This document shows positions 8,956 through 18,633 of a stretch of 64,000 bases of DNA, one piece after another. The position numbers were made by a program, and so were the translations under genes. The stretch is from Agarivorans sp. Alg241-V36 (GTDB taxonomy: Bacteria; Pseudomonadota; Gammaproteobacteria; Enterobacterales; Celerinatantimonadaceae): the NCBI RefSeq assembly GCF_900537085.1, contig NZ_UNRE01000003.1, positions 124,001 to 188,000 of the forward strand, given 5' to 3'. The notes under the pieces were generated by a model, which saw only the letters and a list, made by a program, of their open reading frames with translations, was not told where the DNA came from and did not search any database. How positions within the stretch are numbered: the first letter of the stretch is position 1; each line of letters starts with the position of its first letter.

Positions 8956-9963
8956 ATGTTAAAGCTAATCAAGCAGACAGCCTTTGCAACCGCAGTTGTT
9001 GCGACAGCGTTCAGTTCAACCATGGTTTCAGCTGCTGAAAAAGCGATGGACACCATCAATTTTGGGATTATTTCTACCGAGTCTCAGCAAAACTTAAAAA
9101 CTACTTGGACACCGTTTTTAGAAGCGATGGAAGAGAAAACAGGTTACAAAGTAAAAGCATTTTTTGCTCCAGACTACGCCGGCATCATTCAAGGCATGCG
9201 TTTCGATAAAGTAGACGTAGCTTGGTATGGCAACAAATCAGCCATGGAAGCAGTAGACCGTGCTGGCGGCGAAATTTTCGCGCAAACAGTTGATGCTACA
9301 GGTAACCCAGGTTACTGGAGCGTGTTGGTTACTCACAAAGACAGCCCGCTAAACAGCCTAGAAGATGTTATTGCCAAGCGTGGCGACCTTACCTTTGGTA
9401 ACGGCGATCCAAACTCTACTTCTGGTTTCTTAGTACCTTCGTACTACGTCTTCGCTCAAAACAACATTTCAGTTTCAGACTTCAAACGCAGCATGAACTC
9501 AGGTCACGAAGCTAACGCTTTAGCCGCTGCAGCCAAGCAAGTAGATGTTGCTACGGGTAATACCGAAAACATGGACCGCCTAAAAGTAACGGCGCCAAAA
9601 AAATTCGAACAGCTAAAGGTTATTTGGAAATCACCACTTATCCCTTCAGACCCAATCGTATGGCGTAAGAACCTACCAGAAAGTGTGAAAGGCGAAGTAT
9701 ATGACTTCTTCATGGAGTACGGCACTTCTGGCGACGCGCAAGAACTAGCGGTATTAGAAGCACTGCAGTGGGCCCCTTTCAAAGCCTCTAGCGACCTTCA
9801 ACTATTGCCTATCCGTCAATTGGTATTGTTCAAAAACCGCATCGTAACCGAGAACGACACCAAGCTATCTAAGGCCGAAAAAGCCGCTGAGCTAGCCGTA
9901 ATCGACGCCCAACTTGCCGACCTAAACCGCAAGCAAAGCGCTATTACTGCAATGGCTAAATAG
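8956..9963 (+). CDS. phnD: Phosphonate-binding periplasmic protein PhnD
   Basis: PhnD captures phosphonates in the periplasm for PhnCE. I place the start at the ATG at 8956, 9 nt after AAGGAG (8941-8946), giving 335 residues. The open frame reaches 8911, but that would overlap phnC. The N-terminus is a signal peptide ending MVSAAEKA. The mature part shows PhnD features: [12 protein letters not shown] near the start, [10 protein letters not shown], and [17 protein letters not shown], which forms the phosphonate pocket. A strong hairpin terminator follows directly. Confidence 0.92.
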   Translation: MLKLIKQTAFATAVVATAFSSTMVSAAEKAMDTINFGIISTESQQNLKTTWTPFLEAMEEKTGYKVKAFFAPDYAGIIQGMRFDKVDVAWYGNKSAMEAVDRAGGEIFAQTVDATGNPGYWSVLVTHKDSPLNSLEDVIAKRGDLTFGNGDPNSTSGFLVPSYYVFAQNNISVSDFKRSMNSGHEANALAAAAKQVDVATGNTENMDRLKVTAPKKFEQLKVIWKSPLIPSDPIVWRKNLPESVKGEVYDFFMEYGTSGDAQELAVLEALQWAPFKASSDLQLLPIRQLVLFKNRIVTENDTKLSKAEKAAELAVIDAQLADLNRKQSAITAMAK

Positions 9964-9972
9964 CCAATTATG

Positions 9973-9997
9973 AGCTGGGCTTATGCCCAGCTTTTTT
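9973..9997 (+). terminator. Rho-independent terminator between phnD and phnE
   Basis: AGCTGGGC (9973-9980) and GCCCAGCT (9985-9992) form a perfect 8-bp GC-rich stem with a 4-nt TTAT loop, followed by six T residues. It lies 10 bases after the phnD stop. It should end or attenuate the phnCD transcript before phnE. Confidence 0.8.
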
Positions 9998-10002
9998 CAA
10001 GG

Positions 10003-10018
10003 CAACTTATCTAGACAT
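10003..10018 (-). promoter_or_regulatory. Candidate phosphonate-regulator operator, copy 2
   Basis: On the minus strand this reads ATGTCTAGATAAGTTG, which differs at one of 16 positions from the site before phnC. It lies between the phnD terminator and phnE, 14 bp before the phnE start. That is where a second promoter would be needed. Binding by PhnF is inferred. Confidence 0.5.
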
Positions 10019-10031
10019 ATTGAGAACTGAA

Positions 10032-10820
10032 ATGAATACCGAAGCAGCCATTCTTAACCCAAACAGTAAGCCTTCATGGTTAAGCTTACTATTTTGGGCC
10101 ATCGCCATCGCCGGTTTAACTTGGAGCTGGCAAGGCGCAGAAATTGCCCCAATGAAGATCTATAACGATGCTGGCAACATGGCTGAGCTAGCCAGTGATT
10201 TCTTTCCACCAGATTTTACTGACATAAATTACTACCTCGAAGAAATGCTTGTCACTCTGCACATTGCCATTTGGGGCACGATTTTCTCGATTTTTTTGTC
10301 TGTTCCTTTCGGTTTAATGTGTGCCGAAAACATGGTTCCGGCTTGGGTTTATCAACCGATGCGCCGCCTTATGGATGCCGCTCGCGCGATTAACGAAATG
10401 GTATTTGCCATGCTGTTTGTGGTTACCGTGGGTTTAGGTCCTTTTGCTGGGGTAATGGCCTTGTTCATTCACACCACTGGGGTATTAGCCAAGTTGTTCT
10501 CAGAAGCAGTAGAAGCCATCGACCCAGGCCAAGTTGAAGGCGTACGCGCCACCGGTGCTAACAAACTTGAAGAAATTGTTTACGGGGTTATCCCTCAGGT
10601 ATTGCCCTTGTGGATCTCATTCTCATTGTATCGATTTGAGTCCAATGTTCGCTCGGCCACGGTAGTTGGCATGGTGGGTGCTGGCGGTATTGGCGTTATT
10701 CTCTGGGAAAGTATTCGCGGCTTTATGTTCCCCCAAACCTGCGCAGTGATGATCATTATTGTTGCCACCGTAAGCCTACTAGATTTCGCCTCGCAGCGAG
10801 TCAGAAAACTGTTTATTTAG
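10032..10820 (+). CDS. phnE: Phosphonate ABC transporter permease PhnE
   Basis: PhnE is the membrane channel of the phosphonate importer. The 262-residue protein has about six membrane segments. The ABC-permease EAA loop appears as [23 protein letters not shown] (residues about 162-184), the site of contact with PhnC. I chose the ATG at 10032 over a TTG at 10020 because the TTG falls at the edge of the operator-like site. The ribosome-binding site is poor. The gene is followed after 11 bp by phnF. Confidence 0.9.
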   Translation: MNTEAAILNPNSKPSWLSLLFWAIAIAGLTWSWQGAEIAPMKIYNDAGNMAELASDFFPPDFTDINYYLEEMLVTLHIAIWGTIFSIFLSVPFGLMCAENMVPAWVYQPMRRLMDAARAINEMVFAMLFVVTVGLGPFAGVMALFIHTTGVLAKLFSEAVEAIDPGQVEGVRATGANKLEEIVYGVIPQVLPLWISFSLYRFESNVRSATVVGMVGAGGIGVILWESIRGFMFPQTCAVMIIIVATVSLLDFASQRVRKLFI

Positions 10821-10831
10821 TCGAGTTCACT

Positions 10832-11530
10832 ATGCCGCGTTATCAAGAAATAGCCCTAAGCCTAGAGAAAGAAATTAGCCATGCTTACCAAGCAGGCCAA
10901 TACTTGCCGCCAGAGCAGCGCCTTGCCGAGCGCTACAAGGTAAATCGCCACACCTTACGCCGAGCGATTGACGAGTTAGTGCTAAAAGGCTGGCTATTAC
11001 GCCAACAAGGCAAGGGCGTAATGGTGCTCAGCAAGCCGGTGCGTTACCCGCTGCACTCTGGCTCTAAGTTTACCGATAACTTACTTAATGCAGGCGCCAA
11101 ACCTAATAGCCGGGTACTAAGTTTTAGCCAAACTAACGCCAATCAACAGGTCGCCAATGGCTTAGGCATCGCCGTTGCCAGCCCGGTTTTGCAGCTTAAA
11201 ACCTTGCGTTTCATCGACCAAATGCCGATTAGCATTGTGTTTCACCACCTGCGTTTAGGCGAGCATGAAAAGCACTTAAGCCAATATCAACAAGGCTCCT
11301 TACATAGCTTTCTTAAGCAGCATTGTCAGGTGGAGTTACGCCGCCAACACACGGTAGTGGGGGCGCAACTGGCCAACCAAGAAGATTGTGCCTGCCTGCA
11401 AATAGATGGCAGCCACCCCTTGCTCACTCTGCAAACCATTAACGTCGATCAAGCACAGCAACCCTTTGAATTTTCTATCTCCCACATTAGAGCCGAGCTA
11501 GTAGAGCTCAGCTTGGAGCATCCTCTATGA
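10832..11530 (+). CDS. phnF: GntR-family transcriptional regulator PhnF
   Basis: PhnF is a HutC-subfamily GntR regulator. The N-terminal winged helix (residues about 1-70) includes PPEQRLAERYKVNRHTLRRA, the recognition helix region. Residues about 85-230 form a UTRA ligand-binding domain. It is thought to control phosphonate genes according to an effector. It sits between phnE and phnG, and its ATGA stop overlaps the phnG start by 4 nt, so it is translated with the lyase genes. The 16-bp element found twice in this locus is its most likely target. Confidence 0.9.
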   Translation: MPRYQEIALSLEKEISHAYQAGQYLPPEQRLAERYKVNRHTLRRAIDELVLKGWLLRQQGKGVMVLSKPVRYPLHSGSKFTDNLLNAGAKPNSRVLSFSQTNANQQVANGLGIAVASPVLQLKTLRFIDQMPISIVFHHLRLGEHEKHLSQYQQGSLHSFLKQHCQVELRRQHTVVGAQLANQEDCACLQIDGSHPLLTLQTINVDQAQQPFEFSISHIRAELVELSLEHPL

Positions 11531-11997
11531 GTACCCAAAACTCCAGTTCATCAGCAGATATCGCCCAGCGTCAGCAATGGATGAGCATCTTAGCCAATGC
11601 CTCCTATCAAGAACTATCGCGTCGCTGGCAACAACTGGGTCTAGACCCTGAATGCGAGATTATTCGCCAGCCCGAAATTGGCCTAGCCAAACTACAAGGC
11701 CGCATAGGTGGCAGTGGCGAGCGCTTCAACTTCGCCGATACCACCATCACTCGCGCAGCCGTGCGCCTTAACAATGGCACCTTAGGTTACGGCTACCTGC
11801 GTGGCCGCGCCAAACAACATGCCTTGCTCAGCGCATTAATCGACGCGCTGATGCAACAAGCCGAATACGCGCATAGCCTGCAAGAAGCTGTGATTCAGCC
11901 CTTGGCAGAGTTACAGCAACAAGCTAAACAGCAGCAAGCTACGCGCGCCGCCGAATCGAAAGTAGATTTCTTCACCGTGGTTCGAGGAGAAGACTAA
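11527..11997 (+). CDS. phnG: C-P lyase core subunit PhnG
   Basis: PhnG is part of the PhnGHIJ core complex that activates phosphonates by joining them to the ribose C1 of ATP. The 156-residue length matches the family. Visible family features are ILANASYQELSRRWQQLGLDPE, the strand IRQPEIGLAKLQGRIGGSGERFN and the segment LGYGYLRGR. It overlaps phnF by 4 nt and shares its last base with the phnH start, which implies translational coupling. Confidence 0.92.
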   Translation: MSTQNSSSSADIAQRQQWMSILANASYQELSRRWQQLGLDPECEIIRQPEIGLAKLQGRIGGSGERFNFADTTITRAAVRLNNGTLGYGYLRGRAKQHALLSALIDALMQQAEYAHSLQEAVIQPLAELQQQAKQQQATRAAESKVDFFTVVRGED

Positions 11998-12596
11998 TGC
12001 AACAAATTGAAACTGGCTTTAGCCACAGCGTACATAACGCCCAGCATTGTTTTCGACAAATTCTTAAAGCCCTAAGTGAACCGGGCCACCAAGTTGAGCT
12101 CGATAAACACCAAGGCTTCGCACCGCTAAATGCAGCCGCCAGCCAAGTAATAATGAGCTTATGTGACCAACAAACCACAGTGTATTTAAGCCCAGCACTG
12201 GGTGACTCGACCACCAGCAACATTGAACAGGCTTGGCACAACCTAAGTTTTCATAACGGTGTAATGGCAGCGACGCTTAATCAAGCCGATTTTGCGGTAG
12301 TTAGCGCCAGCGAAAACCTCAACTTTAGGCAGCTAAAAGCCGGCAGTGATGAAAGCCCAGAACATAGCTTAAGCCTAATAGTGCAAAGTACAGGTTTTAA
12401 CCAAGGGCCGCGCTTTCGTCTATCAGGCCCTGGGGTAAAACAGCCACGAGAAATTCAACTAGGCGAGCTGAGTGACAGCATCATCAACTACCTGCTAAAA
12501 CCTTGCCACCGCTACCCCCTGGGCATTGATTTCATGTTCTGTCATCAACAATCCCTGCTGGCAATTAGCCGCACTTCTAAGCTGGAGTTAATCTAA
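11997..12596 (+). CDS. phnH: C-P lyase core subunit PhnH
   Basis: PhnH is a structural subunit of the C-P lyase core. The 199-residue protein has the usual length and shows the family start FSHSVHNAQHCFRQILKALSEPG. It also has a conserved C-terminal half with LSGPGVKQPREI and HRYPLGIDFMF. It overlaps phnG and phnI by one base at each end (TAATG), so synthesis is likely coupled. Confidence 0.92.
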   Translation: MQQIETGFSHSVHNAQHCFRQILKALSEPGHQVELDKHQGFAPLNAAASQVIMSLCDQQTTVYLSPALGDSTTSNIEQAWHNLSFHNGVMAATLNQADFAVVSASENLNFRQLKAGSDESPEHSLSLIVQSTGFNQGPRFRLSGPGVKQPREIQLGELSDSIINYLLKPCHRYPLGIDFMFCHQQSLLAISRTSKLELI

Positions 12597-13711
12597 TGTA
12601 TGTAGCAGTAAAAGGCGGTGAAAAAGCCATTGCCGCAGCACATAAACTGCAAGCGGAGCGTCGCCGCGGAGATCGCGAGATTGCCGAGTTAAGTGTTGAG
12701 CAAATCAGCCAGCAGCTCAGCTTAGCCGTTGAACGCGTGATGACCGAAGGGGGTATTTATGACCGCCAATTAGCGGCTTTAGCCATTAAACAAGCCAGTG
12801 GCGACCAAATAGAAGCAATATTCTTGTTGCGCGCTTATCGCACCACACTGCCGCTGTTAGCCACTTGCGAACCCTTTGATACCAATAAGATGCAAGTGCA
12901 AAGACGCATCTCAGCCACCTACAAAGACTTACCCGGCGGGCAGCAACTAGGCCCAACTTATGACTACAGCCATCGCCTGTTAGATTTCAACCTACTGGCA
13001 GAACAGCAAGCCGATGAGCAAACGGCAGCGGCGTCTGATTCATTGGCAGATAAAACCGATGCGACCGAGAGCCAGCCCAATTGCCAAGCCTTTAGCAAAG
13101 TCTTTTCATTGCTTGAGCAACAGGGCTTAGCCCAGCCCGAACAAGATAGCGGTGAAGAGCCTGCCGATATTACTCAACAAGCCATTAGCTACCCTTGCTC
13201 TCGGGCTGCGAGGTTGCAGCAGCTTAGCCGCGGCGACGAAGGCTTTTTGCTATCGCTGGCCTACTCCACCCAACGAGGTTACGGACGTAATCACCCCTTT
13301 GCTGGCGAAATCCGCAGCGGTGAAGTGGCCCTAGAGATTTGCCCCGACGAACTCGGTTTTAAGGTCGAAATAGGCAGCATTACCCTCACCGAGTGTGAAA
13401 TGGTTAATGGCTTTGTTAGCCCAGAGGATAAAGACGCCCACTTTACTCGTGGCTACGGCCTTGCCTTTGGCTTTAGCGAGCGAAAAGCCATGGCGGTTGC
13501 GCTACTCGACCGCTCTTTGCAAACCGAGCGCTATAACGAGCCCGTTGCCAGCCCCGCTCAAGATGAGGAGTTTGTGCTGGCCCACGCCGACAATGTGGAG
13601 GCAGCAGGCTTTGTTTCTCATCTTAAATTACCTCACTACGTTGATTTCCAATCGGAACTAGAACTGCTGCGCAAAATGCGCCAGACAGGAGCCAAGCATG
13701 ACGAGCTTTAG
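12596..13711 (+). CDS. phnI: C-P lyase core subunit PhnI
   Basis: PhnI is the core-complex subunit that, with PhnG, PhnH and PhnL, displaces adenine from ATP to make ribose-1-phosphonate-5-triphosphate. The 371-residue protein starts MYVAVKGGEKAI, as is usual. It contains RAYRTTLPLLA, RRISATYKDLPGGQQLGPTYDYSHRLLDF and GYGRNHPFAGEIR, which are strongly conserved in the family. It overlaps phnJ by 14 nt. Confidence 0.94.
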   Translation: MYVAVKGGEKAIAAAHKLQAERRRGDREIAELSVEQISQQLSLAVERVMTEGGIYDRQLAALAIKQASGDQIEAIFLLRAYRTTLPLLATCEPFDTNKMQVQRRISATYKDLPGGQQLGPTYDYSHRLLDFNLLAEQQADEQTAAASDSLADKTDATESQPNCQAFSKVFSLLEQQGLAQPEQDSGEEPADITQQAISYPCSRAARLQQLSRGDEGFLLSLAYSTQRGYGRNHPFAGEIRSGEVALEICPDELGFKVEIGSITLTECEMVNGFVSPEDKDAHFTRGYGLAFGFSERKAMAVALLDRSLQTERYNEPVASPAQDEEFVLAHADNVEAAGFVSHLKLPHYVDFQSELELLRKMRQTGAKHDEL

Positions 13712-14579
13712 CCAACAAACTGCTGCCATTGATGACGCCAACCAACAGTACAACTTTGCCTATTTAGATGAGCAAACCAAACGGATGATTCGTCGCGCCA
13801 TCTTAAAGGGCGTCGCCATTCCGGGTTATCAAGTTCCTTTTGGTGGCCGCGAAATGCCCATGCCCTATGGTTGGGGAACCGGCGGCATTATGCTCAGTGC
13901 CTCGATTCTTGGTCAGCAAGATGTACTCAAAGTGATTGACCAAGGCGCCGACGACACCACCAACGCCGTATCTATTCGCCACTTTTTTAGCAAGGTGTGT
14001 GACATCGCCACCACCGAGCAAACGGAGCAGGCCAGTGTGATTCAAACTCGCCACCGCATTCCCGAGCAAGCATTAAGCAATGAGCAAATTTTGGTGTTTC
14101 AAGTGCCTATTCCCGAGCCCTTACGCTTTATTGAACCACGCGAAACCGAGACCAAGAAAATGCACGCTTTGGAAGAGTACGGTTCGATGCAAGTTAAGCT
14201 CTACGAAGACATCGTAAAGTACGGATACATTGCCACCAGCTACGCCTATCCGGTGAAAGTACATGGGCGTTACTTAATGGATCCTTCACCGATCCCTAAG
14301 TTTGATAACCCCAAATTACACCAGTCTGAAGCCTTGATGATTTTTGGTGCTGGCCGAGAAAAACGCATTTACTGCATTCCGCCCTACACTGATGTACACA
14401 GCCTCGATTTTGAAGATCACCCTTTCAGCATTCAGCAATGGGACGAGCCTTGCGCCCTATGCGGCAGTCACAACACCTTCCTCGATGAAGTGCTTATCGA
14501 CGACCAAGGGCAACGCATGTTCATTTGCTCAGACACCGATTACTGCCAGAAGCAGCAAGCAGGAGCTAATCATGACTAA
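13698..14579 (+). CDS. phnJ: Radical-SAM C-P lyase catalytic subunit PhnJ
   Basis: PhnJ breaks the carbon-phosphorus bond with a [4Fe-4S] cluster and SAM, releasing a hydrocarbon and a cyclic ribose phosphate. The 293-residue protein keeps the unusual cluster motif CX2CX21C: Cys252 and Cys255 in CALC, then Cys277. A further cysteine, Cys283, lies in CSDTDYC and corresponds to the thiyl-radical cysteine of E. coli PhnJ. GYQVPFGGREMPMPYGWGTGG is near the N-terminus. The enzyme therefore looks active. It overlaps phnK by 8 nt. Confidence 0.95.
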   Translation: MTSFSQQTAAIDDANQQYNFAYLDEQTKRMIRRAILKGVAIPGYQVPFGGREMPMPYGWGTGGIMLSASILGQQDVLKVIDQGADDTTNAVSIRHFFSKVCDIATTEQTEQASVIQTRHRIPEQALSNEQILVFQVPIPEPLRFIEPRETETKKMHALEEYGSMQVKLYEDIVKYGYIATSYAYPVKVHGRYLMDPSPIPKFDNPKLHQSEALMIFGAGREKRIYCIPPYTDVHSLDFEDHPFSIQQWDEPCALCGSHNTFLDEVLIDDQGQRMFICSDTDYCQKQQAGANHD

Positions 14580-15399
14580 TCTCGCTAGCCAAGTTGCGCC
14601 AAGCAAGCCTGTTACCTTTAGTCAGGCAGACCAAGCCTTATTAGAGGCACAAGACCTCAGCATGTTATATGCGCCCGGCAAGGGTTTTGAAGGTGTTGAT
14701 TTAAGCCTTTACCCAGGAGAAGTATTGGCCATTGTTGGCGAATCAGGCTCTGGCAAAACCACTCTGCTAAAAACCTTATCTGGCCGCTTAGCCCCGCAAA
14801 GCGGCAGCGTGAATTACAGCTTAGAAGACGGAAAAACCGCCGCGCTTTATCAGATTAGCGAAGCCGAACGCCGCAGCTTAATTAGAGCTAACTTCGGCAT
14901 TGTGCATCAACACCCCATGGATGGGCTGCGCCCAAGAGTATCGGCTGGCGGCAATATTGGTGAGCGGCTAATGGAAAATGGCTGGCGTAACTACCAGCAA
15001 ATTCGCGAACAAGCGCTAACTTGGCTTAAAGCGGTGGAAATAGACCCAAGCCGCATCGACGATATGCCGCTTACATTTTCTGGCGGCATGCAGCAGCGCC
15101 TACAAATTGCCCGCAACTTAGTCACGCATCCCAAGTTGGTGTTTATGGACGAACCCACCGGCGGTTTAGACGTATCGGTGCAAGCGCGCCTATTAGATTT
15201 AATTCGCAATTTAGTCACCGAACTGCAACTCGCGGTGGTTATTGTTACTCACGATCTTGCAGTAGCAAGGTTGCTGGCGCACCGAATTATGGTGATGAAA
15301 CAAGGCCAAGTGGTAGAAAGCGGATTAACCGATAGGGTGCTAGATGACCCGCGTCATCCCTATACCCAATTGCTGGTTTCATCGGTTCTTCAACAATAA
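14572..15399 (+). CDS. phnK: C-P lyase ABC-type ATPase PhnK
   Basis: PhnK is an ABC-like ATPase that docks on the C-P lyase core and is needed for activity, but it is not part of a transporter. The start is the ATG at 14572, overlapping the phnJ stop by 8 nt. The longer open frame begins inside phnJ and is not credible. The 275-residue product has Walker A GESGSGKTT, the signature FSGGMQQR, Walker B LVFMDEPTGGLD and the H-loop VTHDLA. Its first 25 residues are longer than usual and vary. Confidence 0.92.
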   Translation: MTNLASQVAPSKPVTFSQADQALLEAQDLSMLYAPGKGFEGVDLSLYPGEVLAIVGESGSGKTTLLKTLSGRLAPQSGSVNYSLEDGKTAALYQISEAERRSLIRANFGIVHQHPMDGLRPRVSAGGNIGERLMENGWRNYQQIREQALTWLKAVEIDPSRIDDMPLTFSGGMQQRLQIARNLVTHPKLVFMDEPTGGLDVSVQARLLDLIRNLVTELQLAVVIVTHDLAVARLLAHRIMVMKQGQVVESGLTDRVLDDPRHPYTQLLVSSVLQQ

Positions 15400-15423
15400 T
15401 CGCCTAGCTTACAAGGAGTCATC

Positions 15424-16125
15424 ATGCATCCCGTCATGATTGCTAAAAACATCGACAAAACCTTTGTATTACACAACCAAGGGGCTGCGCGATTACCGGT
15501 ACTACGCCAGCAAAATTTAGAGATTTTTGCCGGCGAATGCTTAGTGCTAAACGGCAGCTCGGGCTCGGGTAAATCAAGCCTGTTACGCTCGCTTTATGGT
15601 AACTACCAAATCGATCACGGTGAGTTACTGATTCGCCAAGGCGAGCAATGGCTCGATTTGGCCAGCGCTCCCGCTCGAGAAATTATTGCGCTACGCCGCG
15701 ATACCATTGGCTGGGTCAGCCAATTTTTAAGAGTTATTCCGCGTTTATCGGCCTTAGACATTGTTATGCAGCCAATGCTAGAAAATGGCATTAGCGAAGC
15801 CCAAGCAAAGCCTAAAGCGCAATCGCTATTGCAGCACTTAAATGTGCCAGAGCGACTATGGGGCTTAGCGCCAGCCACCTTTTCTGGTGGCGAACAGCAG
15901 CGGGTAAACATTGCCCGCGGATTTGCCCTCGATTACCCGATTTTATTATTAGACGAACCCACCGCTTCTCTCGACAAACACAATGCCCAGCAAGTGGTTG
16001 AATTGATCCTAGCCGCCAAGCAGCGCGGTGCCGCCATTGTGGGTATTTTTCACGATGTATGGGTTCGAGAACTGGTCGCAGACCGTTTACACAACATGCA
16101 AGCCGCGACCCCAATAGCAGGATAA
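15424..16125 (+). CDS. phnL: C-P lyase ABC-type ATPase PhnL
   Basis: PhnL is the second ABC-like ATPase of the C-P lyase system, required with PhnGHI for the first nucleophilic step. The 233-residue protein has Walker [10 protein letters not shown], the signature FSGGEQQR, Walker [12 protein letters not shown] and the H-loop [14 protein letters not shown] lies 8 nt before the ATG. The gap to phnM is 4 nt. Confidence 0.93.
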   Translation: MHPVMIAKNIDKTFVLHNQGAARLPVLRQQNLEIFAGECLVLNGSSGSGKSSLLRSLYGNYQIDHGELLIRQGEQWLDLASAPAREIIALRRDTIGWVSQFLRVIPRLSALDIVMQPMLENGISEAQAKPKAQSLLQHLNVPERLWGLAPATFSGGEQQRVNIARGFALDYPILLLDEPTASLDKHNAQQVVELILAAKQRGAAIVGIFHDVWVRELVADRLHNMQAATPIAG

Positions 16126-16129
16126 GACA

Positions 16130-17266
16130 ATGATTATTACTAATGTAAACATGGTGTTAGAGCATGAAGTTGTTAAAGGTTCATTAGAAGTACGCGAAGG
16201 CCGAATAGTGGCGCTCAGCGATACCTTAAGCCAACACAGCAGCGCCATTAATGGCGACGGTGCCTACCTATTACCCGGCTTAATTGAACTACACACCGAC
16301 AACCTCGAGAAGTTTTTTACCCCTCGGCCCAAGGTGAGTTGGCCTAGCGGTTCGGCCATGGCCAGCCATGATGCCTTAATGATCTCGAGCGGTATTACCA
16401 CGGTGCTAGATGCCATTGCGCTGGGTTACATAAACGACCACGGCACCCGCTTGGCTAACTTAGAGCGCATGTTGCACACCATTGTGAATAGCCAACAACG
16501 CGGGGTTAACCGCGCCGAGCACATGCTGCACCTGCGCTGTGAACTGCCTAATGCCGACACTGCCAACATTTTCGAAATCTTGGTTGAGCAAGGGCCTGTT
16601 GCCATGGTGTCGTTAATGGATCACACACCTGGCCAACGCCAGTTTGTCGATAGCGAAAAATACCGCACCTACTACATGGGCAAATATGGCTTAAACGATC
16701 AGGAAATGGCCAGCTTTGAAGCCGAGCAAACGGCGGCATCTGAGCAATGGTCAGACGCTAACCGCAAACACATTGCCGCCTCAGCGCGTGAGCGTGGTAT
16801 CGCGCTTGCCAGCCATGACGATGCAACGGTAGAGCATGCGCTAGAATCAGCAGCTTTAGGCTGCGCAGTGGCCGAATTCCCTACCACCGTGGCGGCGGCC
16901 AAGGCCTCACACGATGCCGGCTTACAAGTGATGATGGGCGGGCCAAACATTGTGCGCGGTGGCTCGCACTCTGGCAACGTAGCCGCGGCCGAGCTTGCTC
17001 GCGAAGGGGTATTGGATATTTTGTCTTCTGATTATTACCCAGCAAGTTTATTAGATGCAGCCTATATGGTGGCGAACATGGACGACAATCACTACGATCT
17101 TTGCCAAGCCATCAACATGGTAAGCCTAACTCCAGCTCATACCTTAGGCATGGACGACCGTGGCAGCATTTGTGAAGGCAAGCGAGCCGACCTAGTGCTG
17201 GCCAAACCCAACGACGAGCGCTTGCAAGTGCTGCAAGTATGGCGCGAGGGAGAGCGAGTATTTTGA
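16130..17266 (+). CDS. phnM: Alpha-D-ribose 1-methylphosphonate 5-triphosphate diphosphatase PhnM
   Basis: PhnM removes pyrophosphate from the ribose-phosphonate triphosphate to give the PhnJ substrate. The 378-residue protein is an amidohydrolase-fold metalloenzyme. Metal-site motifs are LIELHTDNLEKFFTPRPKV near residue 55 and SHDDATVEH near residue 225. A late DYYPASLLDAAY carries the catalytic Asp region. Its stop overlaps the phnN start (TGATG). Confidence 0.94.
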   Translation: MIITNVNMVLEHEVVKGSLEVREGRIVALSDTLSQHSSAINGDGAYLLPGLIELHTDNLEKFFTPRPKVSWPSGSAMASHDALMISSGITTVLDAIALGYINDHGTRLANLERMLHTIVNSQQRGVNRAEHMLHLRCELPNADTANIFEILVEQGPVAMVSLMDHTPGQRQFVDSEKYRTYYMGKYGLNDQEMASFEAEQTAASEQWSDANRKHIAASARERGIALASHDDATVEHALESAALGCAVAEFPTTVAAAKASHDAGLQVMMGGPNIVRGGSHSGNVAAAELAREGVLDILSSDYYPASLLDAAYMVANMDDNHYDLCQAINMVSLTPAHTLGMDDRGSICEGKRADLVLAKPNDERLQVLQVWREGERVF

Positions 17267-17868
17267 TGACTACGCTAACTGCCAGCGAACTAAGCGGCGA
17301 AGCCAAGTTGTTTTACTTGGTGGGTCCTTCAGGCTCTGGCAAAGACAGCATCATAAACAGTTTGCGCAGCCAGTTAGAAGCCGACAGTAACTTGTTGATT
17401 GCTCACCGCTATATCACTCGCGCAGTTGATGACAGCGGTGAAAATCACATTGCCCTGAGTGTGCCCGAATTTACCCACCGCAAACACAGCGGTCTATTTG
17501 CCATGGATTGGCAAGCCAATGGCTGCAACTACGCAGTAGGTAACGAAGTAAACACCTGGTTAAGCATGGGCTTCTCGGTGCTGTTTAACGGCTCTCGCCA
17601 GCAAATTCCTTTGGCTGAAGAATTGTTTGGCGAGCGCTTACGGGTTATCGCCCTTGATGTTGAACCGCAAGTACTGGCCGAGCGCCTACGCAAGCGCGGG
17701 CGTGAGTCTGAACACGATATCGCAGCACGGCTGCGCCGCAGCGAGCAATATCAAGCATCTCTACCAGAAGATTGTTGGCGCTTAGACAATAATCGCAATC
17801 TAGACAGCACCGTGAGCAAACTGCTCAAATACATTGAAGCACAAACCACAGAGTTATATATCCAATGA
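17266..17868 (+). CDS. phnN: Ribose 1,5-bisphosphokinase PhnN
   Basis: PhnN phosphorylates ribose 1,5-bisphosphate to PRPP, the last salvage step of the pathway. It has a guanylate-kinase-like P-loop, LVGPSGSGKDSI, and family segments HRYITRAVDD and LRKRGRESEHDIAARL. The start is taken as the ATG at 17266, which overlaps the phnM stop and gives 200 residues. An ATG at 17239 in the same frame lies inside phnM with no good ribosome-binding site. The gene overlaps phnP by 4 nt (ATGA). Confidence 0.92.
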   Translation: MTTLTASELSGEAKLFYLVGPSGSGKDSIINSLRSQLEADSNLLIAHRYITRAVDDSGENHIALSVPEFTHRKHSGLFAMDWQANGCNYAVGNEVNTWLSMGFSVLFNGSRQQIPLAEELFGERLRVIALDVEPQVLAERLRKRGRESEHDIAARLRRSEQYQASLPEDCWRLDNNRNLDSTVSKLLKYIEAQTTELYIQ

Positions 17869-18617
17869 AACTAAGCCTACTTGGCACCGGTAATGTTAGA
17901 GGCTGCCCAGTTTACGGATGCGATTGCCCAGCCTGCCAGCGAGCAATTTTAGACCCAAGTAAAGCGAGATTACTGTGTTCTGCAATGCTTGAAGTTAATG
18001 GCCAGCAAATCCTTATCGATGCCAGCCACCCGCAGTTACAAACACGTTTTCCGGCAGGAAGCATTGATGCCATTTTGCTGACTCACTTTCACATGGATCA
18101 TGTTCAAGCCTTGTTTGAATTACGCTGGGGGCTATGCGAGGCCATTCCGGTTTATCATCCCGATGACCCACTGGGCTGTGATGATTTATTTAAGCACCCC
18201 GGCATTCTCGATTTTCAGCCAGCGTTAGCTGCCATGCAGACTTTTCAGCTAGCAAACATAAGCGTTACCCCGCTGGCTTTAAATCACTCTAAGCCCACCT
18301 TAGGCTATTTGTTTAGCAGCGAAAAAGGTCGTATCACCTACCTCACCGATACGCTAGGCATTCCCGACAAAAGCTGGCAGCAATTACTGCGTCGGCCACC
18401 CAAATACGTAGTGATTGATTGCAGCACTTCGCCACTGCACAGCTCAAGTAATCACAACAACCTTAACGACGTACTTGAACTTGCACATGCTCTACCCGAC
18501 AGCACGTGGGTACTCACTCACATTGGCCACGACTTAGATGAATACCTAATGCAATACCCCAAGTGCTTACCCAGCAATGTGCTGGTTGGGCATGACGAAC
18601 TATGCCTAAGCCTATAA
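17865..18617 (+). CDS. phnP: Phosphoribosyl 1,2-cyclic phosphate phosphodiesterase PhnP
   Basis: PhnP opens the cyclic ribose phosphate made by PhnJ. The 250-residue metallo-beta-lactamase-fold protein shows THFHMDHVQ as its dinuclear metal motif (HxHxDH). It shows the PhnP-specific [11 protein letters not shown] zinc knuckle near residue 17 and later metal ligands in [14 protein letters not shown] and THIGHD. All expected ligands are present. It overlaps phnN, and the next gene starts after 16 bp. Confidence 0.94.
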   Translation: MKLSLLGTGNVRGCPVYGCDCPACQRAILDPSKARLLCSAMLEVNGQQILIDASHPQLQTRFPAGSIDAILLTHFHMDHVQALFELRWGLCEAIPVYHPDDPLGCDDLFKHPGILDFQPALAAMQTFQLANISVTPLALNHSKPTLGYLFSSEKGRITYLTDTLGIPDKSWQQLLRRPPKYVVIDCSTSPLHSSSNHNNLNDVLELAHALPDSTWVLTHIGHDLDEYLMQYPKCLPSNVLVGHDELCLSL

Positions 18618-18633
18618 AAGTAAAGGAATAACC

